Shown here piece by piece: positions 45,244 through 53,662 of a stretch of 64,000 nt of DNA. This stretch comes from Pseudomonadota bacterium. GTDB taxonomy: Bacteria > Pseudomonadota > Alphaproteobacteria > Rhizobiales > Rhizobiaceae. Position 1 is the first letter of the stretch; every line of letters begins with the position of its first letter. Both the position numbers and the translations under genes were made by a program. The stretch is taken from positions 1-64,000 of the forward strand of contig JAEYDD010000051.1 in NCBI GenBank assembly GCA_023404095.1, read 5' to 3'. The notes below the pieces were generated by a model, which saw only the letters and a program-made list of their open reading frames with translations, searched no databases and was not told the DNA's origin.

Positions 45244-47841
45244 ATGACAAGCGAAAGCCCATCTGCAAGTGAACCTTCCGGCGGCAGCGCCAGCCAGTTC
45301 CTCCTCACCAACCGGGTCTATATCACCGCCGCCAGCGTGATCCTCGTCTTCGGCCTCATGGCCTTCGCCATCTATCACCTGACCGCAGAGGTGCGCTACG
45401 AGGACGTGATCGCAGCCCTGGAGGCCACGCCGTGGAGCGCGCTGGCGCTGGCGGTGTTTTTCACCGCGCTGAGCTTCGCAAGTCTCATCTTCTACGATGT
45501 CAATGCACTTGAATACATCAGCCGCAAGGCCTCGTTTGCATCCGTGGCTGTCAGCGCGTTCATGGCCTATGCGGTCGGCAACACCGTCGGCTTCGGGCCG
45601 CTCAGCGGCGGCGCCATCCGCTTCCGCGCCTATTCGCGGCTGGGGCTGACACCCGGCGAAATTGCCCGCGTCATCGCTTTCGTCACGCTGTCGTTCGGTC
45701 TCGGGCTGCTGCTGGTGAGCGCCCTCTCCACGCTTGCCGTCGCACCGCAGGTTTCCCATACGATAGGCATCGGCCCGTCATGGCTGCGCGCGGGCGCCCT
45801 CGCGGTGATCGCGGCGATGGCGGGGATATTCTTCATCGGCCGCAACGGCAGGACGCTGCAATTCAAGGGCTTCACCCTGCGTCTGCCCGACAGCCGCACC
45901 TCTTCCCGGCAGTTCCTCGTGACGGCCTTCGACATCGCAGCCTCGGCGTCCGTTCTCTACGTGCTGCTGCCGCAGACGCATGTCAGCTGGCCCGTTTTCC
46001 TTGCCATCTACGCGACCGCCGTCGGGATCGGCGTATTGAGCCACGTCCCGGCAGGCCTCGGCGTCTTCGAGGCCGTCATGATGGCGGGCCTGACCAACGC
46101 CATCGGCGTCGATCAGCTTCTCGGAAGCCTCGTGCTTTACCGGCTGGTCTACTATGTCCTGCCGCTGTTGCTGGCGATCGTCGTGATGCTGGTGACGGAA
46201 ACGCGCCAGCTTGCAGCCCGGCCCGGCGTCACCGAAGTCGGCCAGATCGCCGCAAGGCTCTCGCCGGCGCTGATTTCCACCTTTGCGCTCCTGCTGGGCG
46301 CCATGCTCATATTCTCCAGCGTCGTGCCGACGCCGGATGCGGACCTCGATTTTCTCGAAGGGCTTTTTCCGCTGCCGCTGATCGAGGCTGCGCATTTCCT
46401 GTCCAGCCTGCTCGGCCTCGGTCTGCTGGTGACGTCGCGCGGTCTCGCCCAGCGGCTCGATGGTGCGTGGTGGGTGGCGCTCCTGTGTGCTTCCGCCGCC
46501 TTCGTTATGGCGTTCCTGAAGGCGATTGCGGTTTTCGAGGCGGGTCTGCTCGGGCTTTTCATCGTCGCTCTCGTCTTGAACGTGAAAAGCTTCGACCGGC
46601 ATGCCTCGCTCTTGCGCCAGGCGCTCGGCCCATCGTGGCTGGCGGCGATCACCGTCATCATCGTCGCCGCCTTCGTCATTCTGCTCTTCATCTATCGCGA
46701 TACGGAATATACCCACCAGCTCTGGTGGCAGTTCGAGTTCTCGGAGGAAGCGCCACGCGGCCTTCGCGCGCTGCTCGGCCTGTCGATCGGGGCTTCTGCG
46801 GTGGCCATCTTCAGCCTGCTTCGGCCGGTCGCCAGGCGTCCGCAGCCTTCGGAGACGGCCGACATCGTCCGCGCCATCGACGTTGTCCGGCAGCAGGATG
46901 TCGCCGATGCCAATCTCGTGCGGATGGGCGACAAGCATGTCATGTTCTCGCAATCGGGCAGGGCCTTCATCATGTACGGTATCCACGGCCGCTCATGGAT
47001 CGCCCTTGCCGATCCGATCGGCGCAGAGGAAGACTTCGCCGAACTGGTCTGGCAGTTCGTGGAAGCCGCACGCGCGGGCGGCGGACGTGCGGCGTTCTAC
47101 CAGATTTCACCCTCCGTGCTGTCCTATTGTGCCGATGCGGGCCTGCGCGCTTTCAAGCTCGGAGAAATTGCAACCGTCGACCTGGTGCATTTCGAGCTGA
47201 AGGGCAGCAAGCTCGCAGGCCTTCGCCAGTCGCTCAACCGGGGCACCCGTGACGGGCTCGTCTTTTCGATCGTGGAGACGGCCGACGTCCCCACCGTCAT
47301 CGACGAGCTTCAGGCGGTGTCCGATGCCTGGCTCGCCCATCACAACACGCGCGAAAAGCGCTTCTCGCTCGGGGCCTTCGATCGCAGCTACGTGATGTCG
47401 CAACCGGTTGCAGTGGTGCGCAAAGACGGGCACATCGTCGCCTTCGCAACGTTGATGCTGACCGACACCATGGCCGAGGCGACGGTGGACCTGATGCGCT
47501 TCGCGGCGCATGCACCCAGCGGCACGATGGATTTCCTCTTCGTATTGATTCTGGAGCACCTGAGGGACGCGGGATACCGAAGCTTCAATCTCGGAATGGC
47601 GCCGCTCTCCGGCATGGCGCGCCGCGATGCCGCGCCGGTCTGGGACCGGGTGGGCGGAGCCCTGTTCGAACACGGCGAGCGCTATTACAATTTCAAGGGA
47701 TTGCGCGCCTTCAAGTCCAAGTTCCATCCGCGTTGGGAGCCGCGTTATCTGGCCGTATCGAACGGCACAAGCGCCGCACTGGCTTTGATGGATGCGACGT
47801 TCCTCATCAGCGGCGGCGTCAAGGGAGTGCTCGGGAAATGA
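45244..47841 (+). CDS. lpiA: lysyl-phosphatidylglycerol synthase/flippase (LpiA, MprF family)
   Basis: LpiA transfers lysine from lysyl-tRNA to phosphatidylglycerol and flips the product, lowering surface charge and raising tolerance of acid and cationic peptides. The 865-residue product has an N-terminal membrane half (roughly residues 25-520, with GNTVGFGPLSGGAIRFRAYS and HVPAGLGVFEAVMMAGLTN typical of the flippase) and a C-terminal cytosolic DUF2156/GNAT-like synthase half (EKRFSLGAFDRSYVM, YRSFNLGMAPLSGM, KFHPRWEPRYLAV). GAAGG precedes ATG 45244. It overlaps the next gene by four bases, the known lpiA-atvA arrangement. Confidence 0.93.
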   Translation: MTSESPSASEPSGGSASQFLLTNRVYITAASVILVFGLMAFAIYHLTAEVRYEDVIAALEATPWSALALAVFFTALSFASLIFYDVNALEYISRKASFASVAVSAFMAYAVGNTVGFGPLSGGAIRFRAYSRLGLTPGEIARVIAFVTLSFGLGLLLVSALSTLAVAPQVSHTIGIGPSWLRAGALAVIAAMAGIFFIGRNGRTLQFKGFTLRLPDSRTSSRQFLVTAFDIAASASVLYVLLPQTHVSWPVFLAIYATAVGIGVLSHVPAGLGVFEAVMMAGLTNAIGVDQLLGSLVLYRLVYYVLPLLLAIVVMLVTETRQLAARPGVTEVGQIAARLSPALISTFALLLGAMLIFSSVVPTPDADLDFLEGLFPLPLIEAAHFLSSLLGLGLLVTSRGLAQRLDGAWWVALLCASAAFVMAFLKAIAVFEAGLLGLFIVALVLNVKSFDRHASLLRQALGPSWLAAITVIIVAAFVILLFIYRDTEYTHQLWWQFEFSEEAPRGLRALLGLSIGASAVAIFSLLRPVARRPQPSETADIVRAIDVVRQQDVADANLVRMGDKHVMFSQSGRAFIMYGIHGRSWIALADPIGAEEDFAELVWQFVEAARAGGGRAAFYQISPSVLSYCADAGLRAFKLGEIATVDLVHFELKGSKLAGLRQSLNRGTRDGLVFSIVETADVPTVIDELQAVSDAWLAHHNTREKRFSLGAFDRSYVMSQPVAVVRKDGHIVAFATLMLTDTMAEATVDLMRFAAHAPSGTMDFLFVLILEHLRDAGYRSFNLGMAPLSGMARRDAAPVWDRVGGALFEHGERYYNFKGLRAFKSKFHPRWEPRYLAVSNGTSAALALMDATFLISGGVKGVLGK

Positions 47842-49205
47842 AATCCATGCTTCTGTCCGTTGTTGCCGCCTTGGCGGTCACAGCGCTCTCGCTGCCTGTG
47901 GCAGCGCAGCAGAACAGCTTTGACACGGGGATGATCCCTGGCGCCCACATCCTGATCCCCGACGGCGAACTGCGCGCCAGCGTCTTCCTCATTTCGGACG
48001 CGGGCGGCTGGGGCGCCGATGAGCAAGCCGAGGCCGAGGCGCTAAAGGAAAAGGGCGCGGCAGTCGTCGGCATCGACTTCGCCCAATATCTGAAGGCGTT
48101 GCGCGCCGATGACGGCAGTTGTGTCTACATGATCTCCGACATCGAGGCGCTGGCCCATCAGGTTCAGCGCTCAGCCGGGGCCGCAAGCTACAAGCCACCG
48201 ATCGTTGCCGGCATCGGGGAGGGTGGGGCACTGGCGCTGGCGATGATCTCGCAGAGTCCGGCCGCCACCATCGGAGAGGCAATTGCAGTCGATCCGCTGG
48301 CTGGCATTCCATTGGAAAAACAGCTGTGCACGCCGGCCTCGAAGGAGACGGTCGATGGCCGCACCATCTACGGATTCGTCGATGGCGACCTTCCGGCTCC
48401 CGTGTCGATCCGGTTTTCCGCTGCAGCGCCCGCTGCGGGACGCAACCACGCCACCGCGCTCGCAACCGGCCACTCCGATATCGACGTCAGCGATTCCGGC
48501 AAGAGTGCAAAGCAAACGCTGGCGCAGGTGCTCGAAGATCGCATCGGCGCCTCCGGCTCTGACGACGACCCGCTCGGCCTTCCGATCACCGTGCTCGATG
48601 CCTCGCCGAAGTTCGACACGATGGCGATCATCTATTCGGGTGACGGGGGATGGCGCGACATCGACAAGCAGATCGGCGGGGAGTTGCAGGAGCGTGGCAT
48701 TCCCGTGATCGGCGTGGATTCGCTGCGCTATTTCTGGTCCGAGCGCCAGCCTCAGGAAACGGCCGACGATCTTGCCCGCATCATCGACACCTATCGCGTG
48801 AAGTGGGGCGTCAAGCATGTCCTGCTCGTCGGCTATTCATTCGGGGCGGACGTCCTCCCCCGCACCTACACCTTGCTTTCGCAGAAGGACAAGGCGCGCG
48901 TGCCCCAGATCACTCTCCTTGCCCTGTCACGGCAGGTGGACTACGAGGTTTCCGTCGAGGGCTGGCTGGGCGTTGCCGGAGCGGCACAGTCCGGCGATCC
49001 GGTGGAGGACATCGGCAAGATCGACCCACACCTTGTGCAGTGCATCTACGGCAAGGACGAAGACCAGGATCCTTGCCCGATGCTCGCGGCCAGCGGCGTG
49101 GAATCCATCGGCATCGATGGCGGCCACCACTTCGACGGCGATTACAAGGCGATTGCCGGTCGTATCATCCAGTCGCTGCAGGGGCGGCTGGCAAAATCGC
49201 AGTGA
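47838..49205 (+). CDS. atvA: AtvA/AcvB-family periplasmic serine hydrolase (VirJ-like)
   Basis: The 455-residue product has a signal peptide (cleavage near VAAQ, residue 23) and two related halves. The C-terminal half is an alpha/beta hydrolase with nucleophile motif GYSFGAD (Ser334) and a late DGGHHFDGD His; the N-terminal half has a degenerate elbow (GIGEGG). Homologues AtvA and AcvB are acid-tolerance or virulence factors encoded with lpiA; AcvB is reported to hydrolyse lysyl-phosphatidylglycerol, balancing LpiA. The ATGA overlap with lpiA indicates co-translation. Confidence 0.92.
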   Translation: MKSMLLSVVAALAVTALSLPVAAQQNSFDTGMIPGAHILIPDGELRASVFLISDAGGWGADEQAEAEALKEKGAAVVGIDFAQYLKALRADDGSCVYMISDIEALAHQVQRSAGAASYKPPIVAGIGEGGALALAMISQSPAATIGEAIAVDPLAGIPLEKQLCTPASKETVDGRTIYGFVDGDLPAPVSIRFSAAAPAAGRNHATALATGHSDIDVSDSGKSAKQTLAQVLEDRIGASGSDDDPLGLPITVLDASPKFDTMAIIYSGDGGWRDIDKQIGGELQERGIPVIGVDSLRYFWSERQPQETADDLARIIDTYRVKWGVKHVLLVGYSFGADVLPRTYTLLSQKDKARVPQITLLALSRQVDYEVSVEGWLGVAGAAQSGDPVEDIGKIDPHLVQCIYGKDEDQDPCPMLAASGVESIGIDGGHHFDGDYKAIAGRIIQSLQGRLAKSQ

Positions 49206-49414
49206 CGACCGAAAGCCCGCAGGCGAGATCTCATCTCCGGTCTTTTTAAACAGCCTCCGAAGACAGGTGCCGGACCATCACAATCCCAACACGGTTCGCA
49301 CGGTAAACGTGATTGCGCATCGCCGACTACCGCGATAGGTGAACACCGACACCACAGCCATGTCGATCATCCGCCGTGGCATCCCTTTGCAGCGCCTCCC
49401 GGAGACAGACATAG

Positions 49415-50404
49415 ATGGCCGCCTTCCGACGTCGCCTCGACATCGCCGCGATCGTCAGGAAGCTGACCGGCCTTGCCGCCGTCGCCTTCGCCATCATTGC
49501 CTCTGTGGTCGGCTTGCTGTCGCACCAGTTCTGGCTGGTAGACCTTCTGACCTTTGCCTGGAGCTACGTCCTCGCCGCGGGCACGGCTCTCCTGATCCTC
49601 GCCCTGTGGACGCGACGGTCCGTTGTCGTCGCGATCGCGGTCGCGGGAATGGCCATTGCCGCATGGCCGATCTACACGCTGCCGACCGGAGGCGAGGCAG
49701 GCGGCCCGGTAAATCTGAAGATCGTCACCGCCAATCTATTCGTGGAAAACGCACGATCGCCCGCCGAGTTCGTCGGCTTCCTGCGCAGCGAAAACCCCGA
49801 CATCGTCGTGCTGCAGGAAACGACGGGCGCCTGGCAGGCCGCGATCGAGGCCTCCGGACTCTTCCCCTATGAAAGCAGTCGCATCTTGCCGACCCGCGAC
49901 CATATGAAGGTCTTTTCCAGCCGTCCGATCCTCAGCGAAACTTCGCTGACGCACGCGTCCGCAAAGGGGCGCCGCCTCAAACAGCCGCTTCGCCTGACAA
50001 TCGCCACCGGTGCGCAACCGCTGGTGCTCTATGCCATCCACCCAGATACGCCGAGAACGCTACGGCAGTGGCACGACCGCAACGACTACCTCGCCCTGAC
50101 TGCGGCTTCGATCCGCAACGAACCGAAGGCGTCCGACATCATTGTCGCCGGCGACTGGAATACGCCACTCTGGTCTCCCTTCTATCGTGATTTCCTTGGC
50201 GACAGCGGTCTTCTGTCGACCGCGCGCACGCTGCTGCCGGCAATCACGCGCTTTAGTCTCCGGCTGCGGAGCTATCTCTTCATCGGCGCTCCGATCGACC
50301 ATTTCGCCGTCTCGCCCCGGGTCGCCCTGCGATCGTGGCGAACCGGCCCCGAATTCGGATCGAACCATCTGCCGGTGGTGGTCGAGCTGGAGATCGGGCG
50401 GTAA
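49415..50404 (+). CDS. endonuclease/exonuclease/phosphatase-family protein with N-terminal membrane anchor
   Basis: The 329-residue product has three hydrophobic helices in its first 90 residues, then a DNase I-like domain: VTANLFVENARSP (metal-site Asn), VVLQETTG (Glu), AGDWNTPLWSP (Asp/Asn) and GSNHLPVVVE (His). All core residues are kept. Membrane-anchored members of this fold are usually phosphodiesterases acting on the outer face of the membrane; no substrate is known here. It follows atvA on the same strand after 209 bp. Confidence 0.88.
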   Translation: MAAFRRRLDIAAIVRKLTGLAAVAFAIIASVVGLLSHQFWLVDLLTFAWSYVLAAGTALLILALWTRRSVVVAIAVAGMAIAAWPIYTLPTGGEAGGPVNLKIVTANLFVENARSPAEFVGFLRSENPDIVVLQETTGAWQAAIEASGLFPYESSRILPTRDHMKVFSSRPILSETSLTHASAKGRRLKQPLRLTIATGAQPLVLYAIHPDTPRTLRQWHDRNDYLALTAASIRNEPKASDIIVAGDWNTPLWSPFYRDFLGDSGLLSTARTLLPAITRFSLRLRSYLFIGAPIDHFAVSPRVALRSWRTGPEFGSNHLPVVVELEIGR

Positions 50405-50555
50405 CTGCCCGGATCAGCCCTTTGCAGGCAGAACGCCGCAATGGCGGGTCTGAGCCAAATCGCCCCCGAAAAGCGGTCTCTACGGAAAAATGCCTATTGC
50501 GATCGTTATTGTCTTTTGAAACGGTTGATCCGACTGTTTCATAAAAGTATTTCTT

Positions 50556-50565
50556 TTGTCGACAA
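50556..50565. promoter_or_regulatory. TTGTCGACAA palindrome upstream of the GntR gene
   Basis: This 10-bp palindrome lies 11 bp before the GntR ATG and is identical to the core of the 38-bp dyad at 51283-51320. It is a candidate autoregulatory site. Confidence 0.55.
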
Positions 50566-50576
50566 GAGGATTGCCG

Positions 50577-51281
50577 ATGACTGATACCGATACCGCCACC
50601 GCTCCCGAACGCAAACGCGGCTCCGGCGTGAAGATGGTTTACGACCTGCTGCGCGACGAAATTCTGGATCTCGTCCTGCCTCCGGGCAGTCCGATCGACG
50701 AGGTTCAACTGGCGGAAAGGTTCGGAATGTCGCGTACTCCGATCCGCGAAGCGCTGGTCCGGCTTTCGGGCGAGGGACTGATCGAGACCCTGCCGAACCG
50801 TTCGACCATGGTGTCCAACATCGATTTCCTCAACCTCAACACGCTCTTCGATGCCTTGGTGCTGATGTATCGAGTCACCACGCGTCTGGCCGCGCAGTAC
50901 CATCGTCCCGAGGATCTGGTGATTATTCGCGGCTTTCACGAGGACTATGCGGCAGCGGTCCAGTCGCGCGACACGCTCGCGATGATCGCCACGAACGCCG
51001 CCTTCCATGCCGCGATCGCGGATGCGGGCCGCAATCCCTATTTTACCGGCCTCTTCCGCCGTCTCCTCGACGAGGCCCGGCGCATCCTGCGTCTTTACTA
51101 CCAGTCGTACGAGGAGCAATTTCCGCAACGCTTCGTGGAAGAACATGCCGAGATCATCGCCGCGATCGAAGCCCGGGACGTGGAAGCCGCGGACCGGATC
51201 GGCAAGGCGCACGCCGAACAGATCGTGCTGCAGGTCCAGAAGCTTTTCAGCCGCGATGACAGGCTCGACATCAGCCTTTGA
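50577..51281 (+). CDS. GntR-family (FadR subfamily) regulator of the hydroxyproline locus
   Basis: The 234-residue product has the GntR winged helix (VYDLLRDEILDLVLPPGSPI, VQLAERFGMSRTPIREALV) and an all-helical FCD-type effector domain. Metal-binding positions of FCD domains seem present in NAAFHAAIADAGRN (His) and RFVEEHAEIIAAIEARD (His). GAGGA precedes ATG 50577. It is the first gene of the hydroxyproline locus, with putative operators both before and after it, and it resembles the GntR repressor of rhizobial hyp genes. Confidence 0.92.
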   Translation: MTDTDTATAPERKRGSGVKMVYDLLRDEILDLVLPPGSPIDEVQLAERFGMSRTPIREALVRLSGEGLIETLPNRSTMVSNIDFLNLNTLFDALVLMYRVTTRLAAQYHRPEDLVIIRGFHEDYAAAVQSRDTLAMIATNAAFHAAIADAGRNPYFTGLFRRLLDEARRILRLYYQSYEEQFPQRFVEEHAEIIAAIEARDVEAADRIGKAHAEQIVLQVQKLFSRDDRLDISL

Positions 51282-51282
51282 T

Positions 51283-51320
51283 AGCTTGTATTTTTCTTGT
51301 CGACAAATAAAATACAAGCT
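51283..51320. promoter_or_regulatory. 38-bp two-level palindrome, GntR operator candidate for hypD
   Basis: AGCTTGTATTTT (51283-51294) is perfectly mirrored by AAAATACAAGCT (51309-51320), and both flank a second palindrome TTGTCGACAA (51297-51306) with the same centre. Only the two-base spacers do not pair. It begins two bases after the GntR stop and ends 86 bp before hypD. Confidence 0.7.
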
Positions 51321-51406
51321 GGTAAAACCGCTATCGAGATAGTGGGAAGGCTTCGTGCACCGTGCCGGCCGCCCGCCCGACATAGAACGGCCGAAAGGAG
51401 ACCGAC

Positions 51407-52369
51407 GTGAAGGCAAAGATTTTTTCCGGTGTCATTCCCGCCCTGATGACCCCCTGCAAGGACGACCGCACGCCCGACTTCGACGCGCTGGTGCGCAAGG
51501 GCAAGGAGCTGATCGAGAAGGGCATGTCCGCCGTCGTCTACTGTGGCTCGATGGGTGACTGGCCGCTTCTGACCGACGCTCAACGCATGGAAGGCGTGGA
51601 ACGTCTCGTGAAGGCCGGCGTTCCGGTCATCGTCGGCACCGGCGCCGTCAATACCGCCTCCGCCGTAGCCCACGCCGCGCATGCCCAGAAGGTCGGTGCG
51701 CAGGGCCTGATGGTCATCCCGCGCGTTCTCTCCCGCGGATCGGTCGTCGCCGCCCAGAAGAATCACTTCAAGGCGATTCTCTCGGCCGCACCGGACCTGC
51801 CGGCCGTCATCTACAACAGCCCCTACTACGGCTTCGCCACCCGCGCCGATCTCTTCTTCGCCCTGCGCGCGGAACATCCGAACCTTGTCGGCTTCAAGGA
51901 ATTCGGCGGCGCGGCCGACATGCGTTATGCCGCTGAGAACATCACCAGCCGCGACGACGGCGTCTCGCTGATGATCGGCGTCGACACCTGCGTCTTCCAG
52001 GGCTTCGTCAACTGCGGCGCCACCGGTGCCATCACCGGCATTGGCTGCGTGCTTCCGAAGGAAGTGCTGCACATGTGCAACCTCGCACAGGCAGCAGCCA
52101 CCGGCGATGCGGACGCCCGCCAGCGTGCGCTGGAGCTGGAATCGGCGCTCGCCGTGCTCTCCTCCTTCGACGAAGGACCGGACCTCGTGCTCTACTTCAA
52201 GCACATGATGGTGCTGAAGGGCGACAAGGAATACACGCTGCACTTCAACGAGACGGACGAACTGTCCGAAAGCCAGCGCGGCTATGTCGAGGCGCAGCTC
52301 AAACTGTTCGACACCTGGTACGCCGAGTGGAGCAAGCTGCCGGGCGCCGTACAGAAGTACAAGGTCTGA
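51407..52369 (+). CDS. hypD: 1-pyrroline-4-hydroxy-2-carboxylate deaminase (HypD, DapA family)
   Basis: HypD turns 1-pyrroline-4-hydroxy-2-carboxylate, made from cis-4-hydroxy-D-proline, into 2-oxoglutarate semialdehyde and ammonia. The 320-residue aldolase-fold product has the Schiff-base Lys164 (VGFKEFGGAAD), Tyr136 (VIYNSPYYG) and a GTGAVNTASAV substrate-loop region. The sequence closely recalls the S. meliloti HypD (YCGSMGDWPLLTD block, KHMMVLKGDKEYTLHFNETD). It is longer than DHDPS by its C-terminal extension. It lies downstream of the 38-bp palindrome and ends at an intrinsic terminator. Confidence 0.92.
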   Translation: MKAKIFSGVIPALMTPCKDDRTPDFDALVRKGKELIEKGMSAVVYCGSMGDWPLLTDAQRMEGVERLVKAGVPVIVGTGAVNTASAVAHAAHAQKVGAQGLMVIPRVLSRGSVVAAQKNHFKAILSAAPDLPAVIYNSPYYGFATRADLFFALRAEHPNLVGFKEFGGAADMRYAAENITSRDDGVSLMIGVDTCVFQGFVNCGATGAITGIGCVLPKEVLHMCNLAQAAATGDADARQRALELESALAVLSSFDEGPDLVLYFKHMMVLKGDKEYTLHFNETDELSESQRGYVEAQLKLFDTWYAEWSKLPGAVQKYKV

Positions 52370-52398
52370 GCGCCGTCCAGACTTCGATCTTCCGACGA

Positions 52399-52427
52399 GG
52401 CCCTCCTTCGCGAGGGCCTTTTCTTTT
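52399..52427 (+). terminator. intrinsic terminator after hypD
   Basis: GGCCCTC (52399-52405) pairs with GAGGGCC (52412-52418) around a six-base loop, followed by TTTTCTTTT. Confidence 0.85.
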
Positions 52428-52446
52428 GCCGTCACGCGTCAAAAGG

Positions 52447-52468
52447 GGAGGGGCGTTGCCGCCCCTCC
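52447..52468. terminator. second hairpin between the convergent hypD and Ldh2 genes
   Basis: GGAGGGGC (52447-52454) pairs with GCCCCTCC (52461-52468). T-rich sequence follows on the plus strand and AAAA precedes, so it can act for both directions; it lies 6 bp beyond the stop of the minus-strand Ldh2-type gene. Confidence 0.75.
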
Positions 52469-52473
52469 TTTAT

Positions 52474-53514
52474 TCAGGCAACCGCATCAAGCCCAAGCCT
52501 CTCCAGGCGTTCGAGCTGTGCAATTTCTGCGGCGCTAAGCTCGACGCCATCGGCTTCGGACTTTGCGCGCGCGACATAGCGGCGCTGGGAAGGCAGGCGG
52601 GCACCCTGGCCGACGATGGCCTCGAACAGCACCTCGGCGCGCGCAAAGGGATCGCCCGGCCGGCCGGCGGCGAAGGCTTCCGGCGAGAAGGCCAGAATCA
52701 ATTCGCCATGAAACGGTGCGAGCGTCGTGGTGCCGAGATAGTCGAGAACTTCGGGGCTGGTCAGGTCGCCGATCATGATGCCCGCCAGAAGCTCGATCAT
52801 GGTGCCGATCGCGGACCCCTTATGGCCGCCGAAAGGCAGCATGGCGCCGGCAAGCGCGGCCTCCGGCTCGGTCGTCGGATTGCCGTCCGCGTCGATCGCC
52901 CAGCCTTCAGGCAGCTGCTTGCCGGCGCGACGATGCAGCTCGATCTCGCCGCGCGCGGCAACCGAGGTGGCGAAATCGAACACGTAGGGAGACTTTCCCG
53001 GCCGCGGCCAGCCAAACGCGAAGGGGTTGGTACCCAGCAGCGGCTTGTTGCCACCCGTCGGCGCCACTGTCGCATAGCTCGGGCACATCACGAGCCCGGC
53101 CAGGCCCTGGTCGGTCAACGCCTCCACCTCGGGCCAGAGCGCAGAGAAATGCGTGCAGTCGTTGATCACAAGGGCTGCCAGGCCGCAACTGCGCGCCCGC
53201 TCCGCAAGAACGGGTACGCCGAGTTCGAAGGCCGGGTTCGCAAAGCCACCGTTCGCATTGACCCGCACGATGGCCGACCCCGCCTGTTCGACGAGTTCGG
53301 GAATGGCATCCGCCTTAACCTTGCCCGCCTTCACGGTACGCAGTGCACCCTCGATCCGATAGACGCCGTGCGACTTGCAGGCATCGCGCTCGCCAGCGAC
53401 GATCACCCTGGCGAGTGCCCCTGCCTGCACGGCATTCAGGCCGGCCTTGCGGAAGATCGCCTCGACGCGCTCCTGCAGCGCCGTGATCGTCATTTTGGTT
53501 GTCTCGCTCATCAT
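52474..53514 (-). CDS. Ldh2-family NAD(P)H-dependent 1-pyrroline-2-carboxylate reductase type
   Basis: The 346-residue product belongs to the malate/L-lactate dehydrogenase 2 family that includes DpkA/LhpD reductases of cyclic imino acids. Marks are KSHGVYRIEG with Ser48 and His49, VRVNANGGFANPAFELGV, TAPTGGNKPLLGTNPFAFGW-like residues (VAPTGGNKPLLGTNPFAFGW), and MLPFGGHKGSAIGTMIELL. In this locus it would reduce 1-pyrroline-2-carboxylate, the product of cis-3-hydroxyproline dehydration, to L-proline. It is divergent from the aldehyde dehydrogenase gene across a putative GntR site. Confidence 0.88.
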   Translation of the reverse strand: MMSETTKMTITALQERVEAIFRKAGLNAVQAGALARVIVAGERDACKSHGVYRIEGALRTVKAGKVKADAIPELVEQAGSAIVRVNANGGFANPAFELGVPVLAERARSCGLAALVINDCTHFSALWPEVEALTDQGLAGLVMCPSYATVAPTGGNKPLLGTNPFAFGWPRPGKSPYVFDFATSVAARGEIELHRRAGKQLPEGWAIDADGNPTTEPEAALAGAMLPFGGHKGSAIGTMIELLAGIMIGDLTSPEVLDYLGTTTLAPFHGELILAFSPEAFAAGRPGDPFARAEVLFEAIVGQGARLPSQRRYVARAKSEADGVELSAAEIAQLERLERLGLDAVA

Positions 53515-53566
53515 TTGCCTCTACTGGCTGGAACCTGACCGGGGAGGGCAGGATGGTTGATGTTCT

Positions 53567-53587
53567 GCATACATAGAGTATACAAAC
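53567..53587. promoter_or_regulatory. GntR operator candidate in the Ldh2/ALDH divergent promoter
   Basis: The stretch GCATACATAGAGTATACAAAC is an imperfect palindrome containing TTGTATAC on the minus strand, the same half-site as in the sites near hypD and the ABC importer. Confidence 0.5.
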
Positions 53588-53662
53588 TTCTGACGCGTGC
53601 AATTCGGCTTTGATCCAATTCTCGCTCAAGTGCACCCGGGTACCCAAGAAAGGATCGGCATA

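Noticed and set aside
45778..47252. Long frames on both strands inside lpiA (402 and 490 codons)
   Set aside because: LpiA is unmistakable in its own frame; the others are typical high-GC alternative-frame shadows.
49206..49254. Possible intrinsic terminator after atvA (GACCG ... CGGTC followed by T-run near 49240-49248)
   Set aside because: The stem is only five pairs with a loop over 20 bases; not called although the T-run is suggestive.
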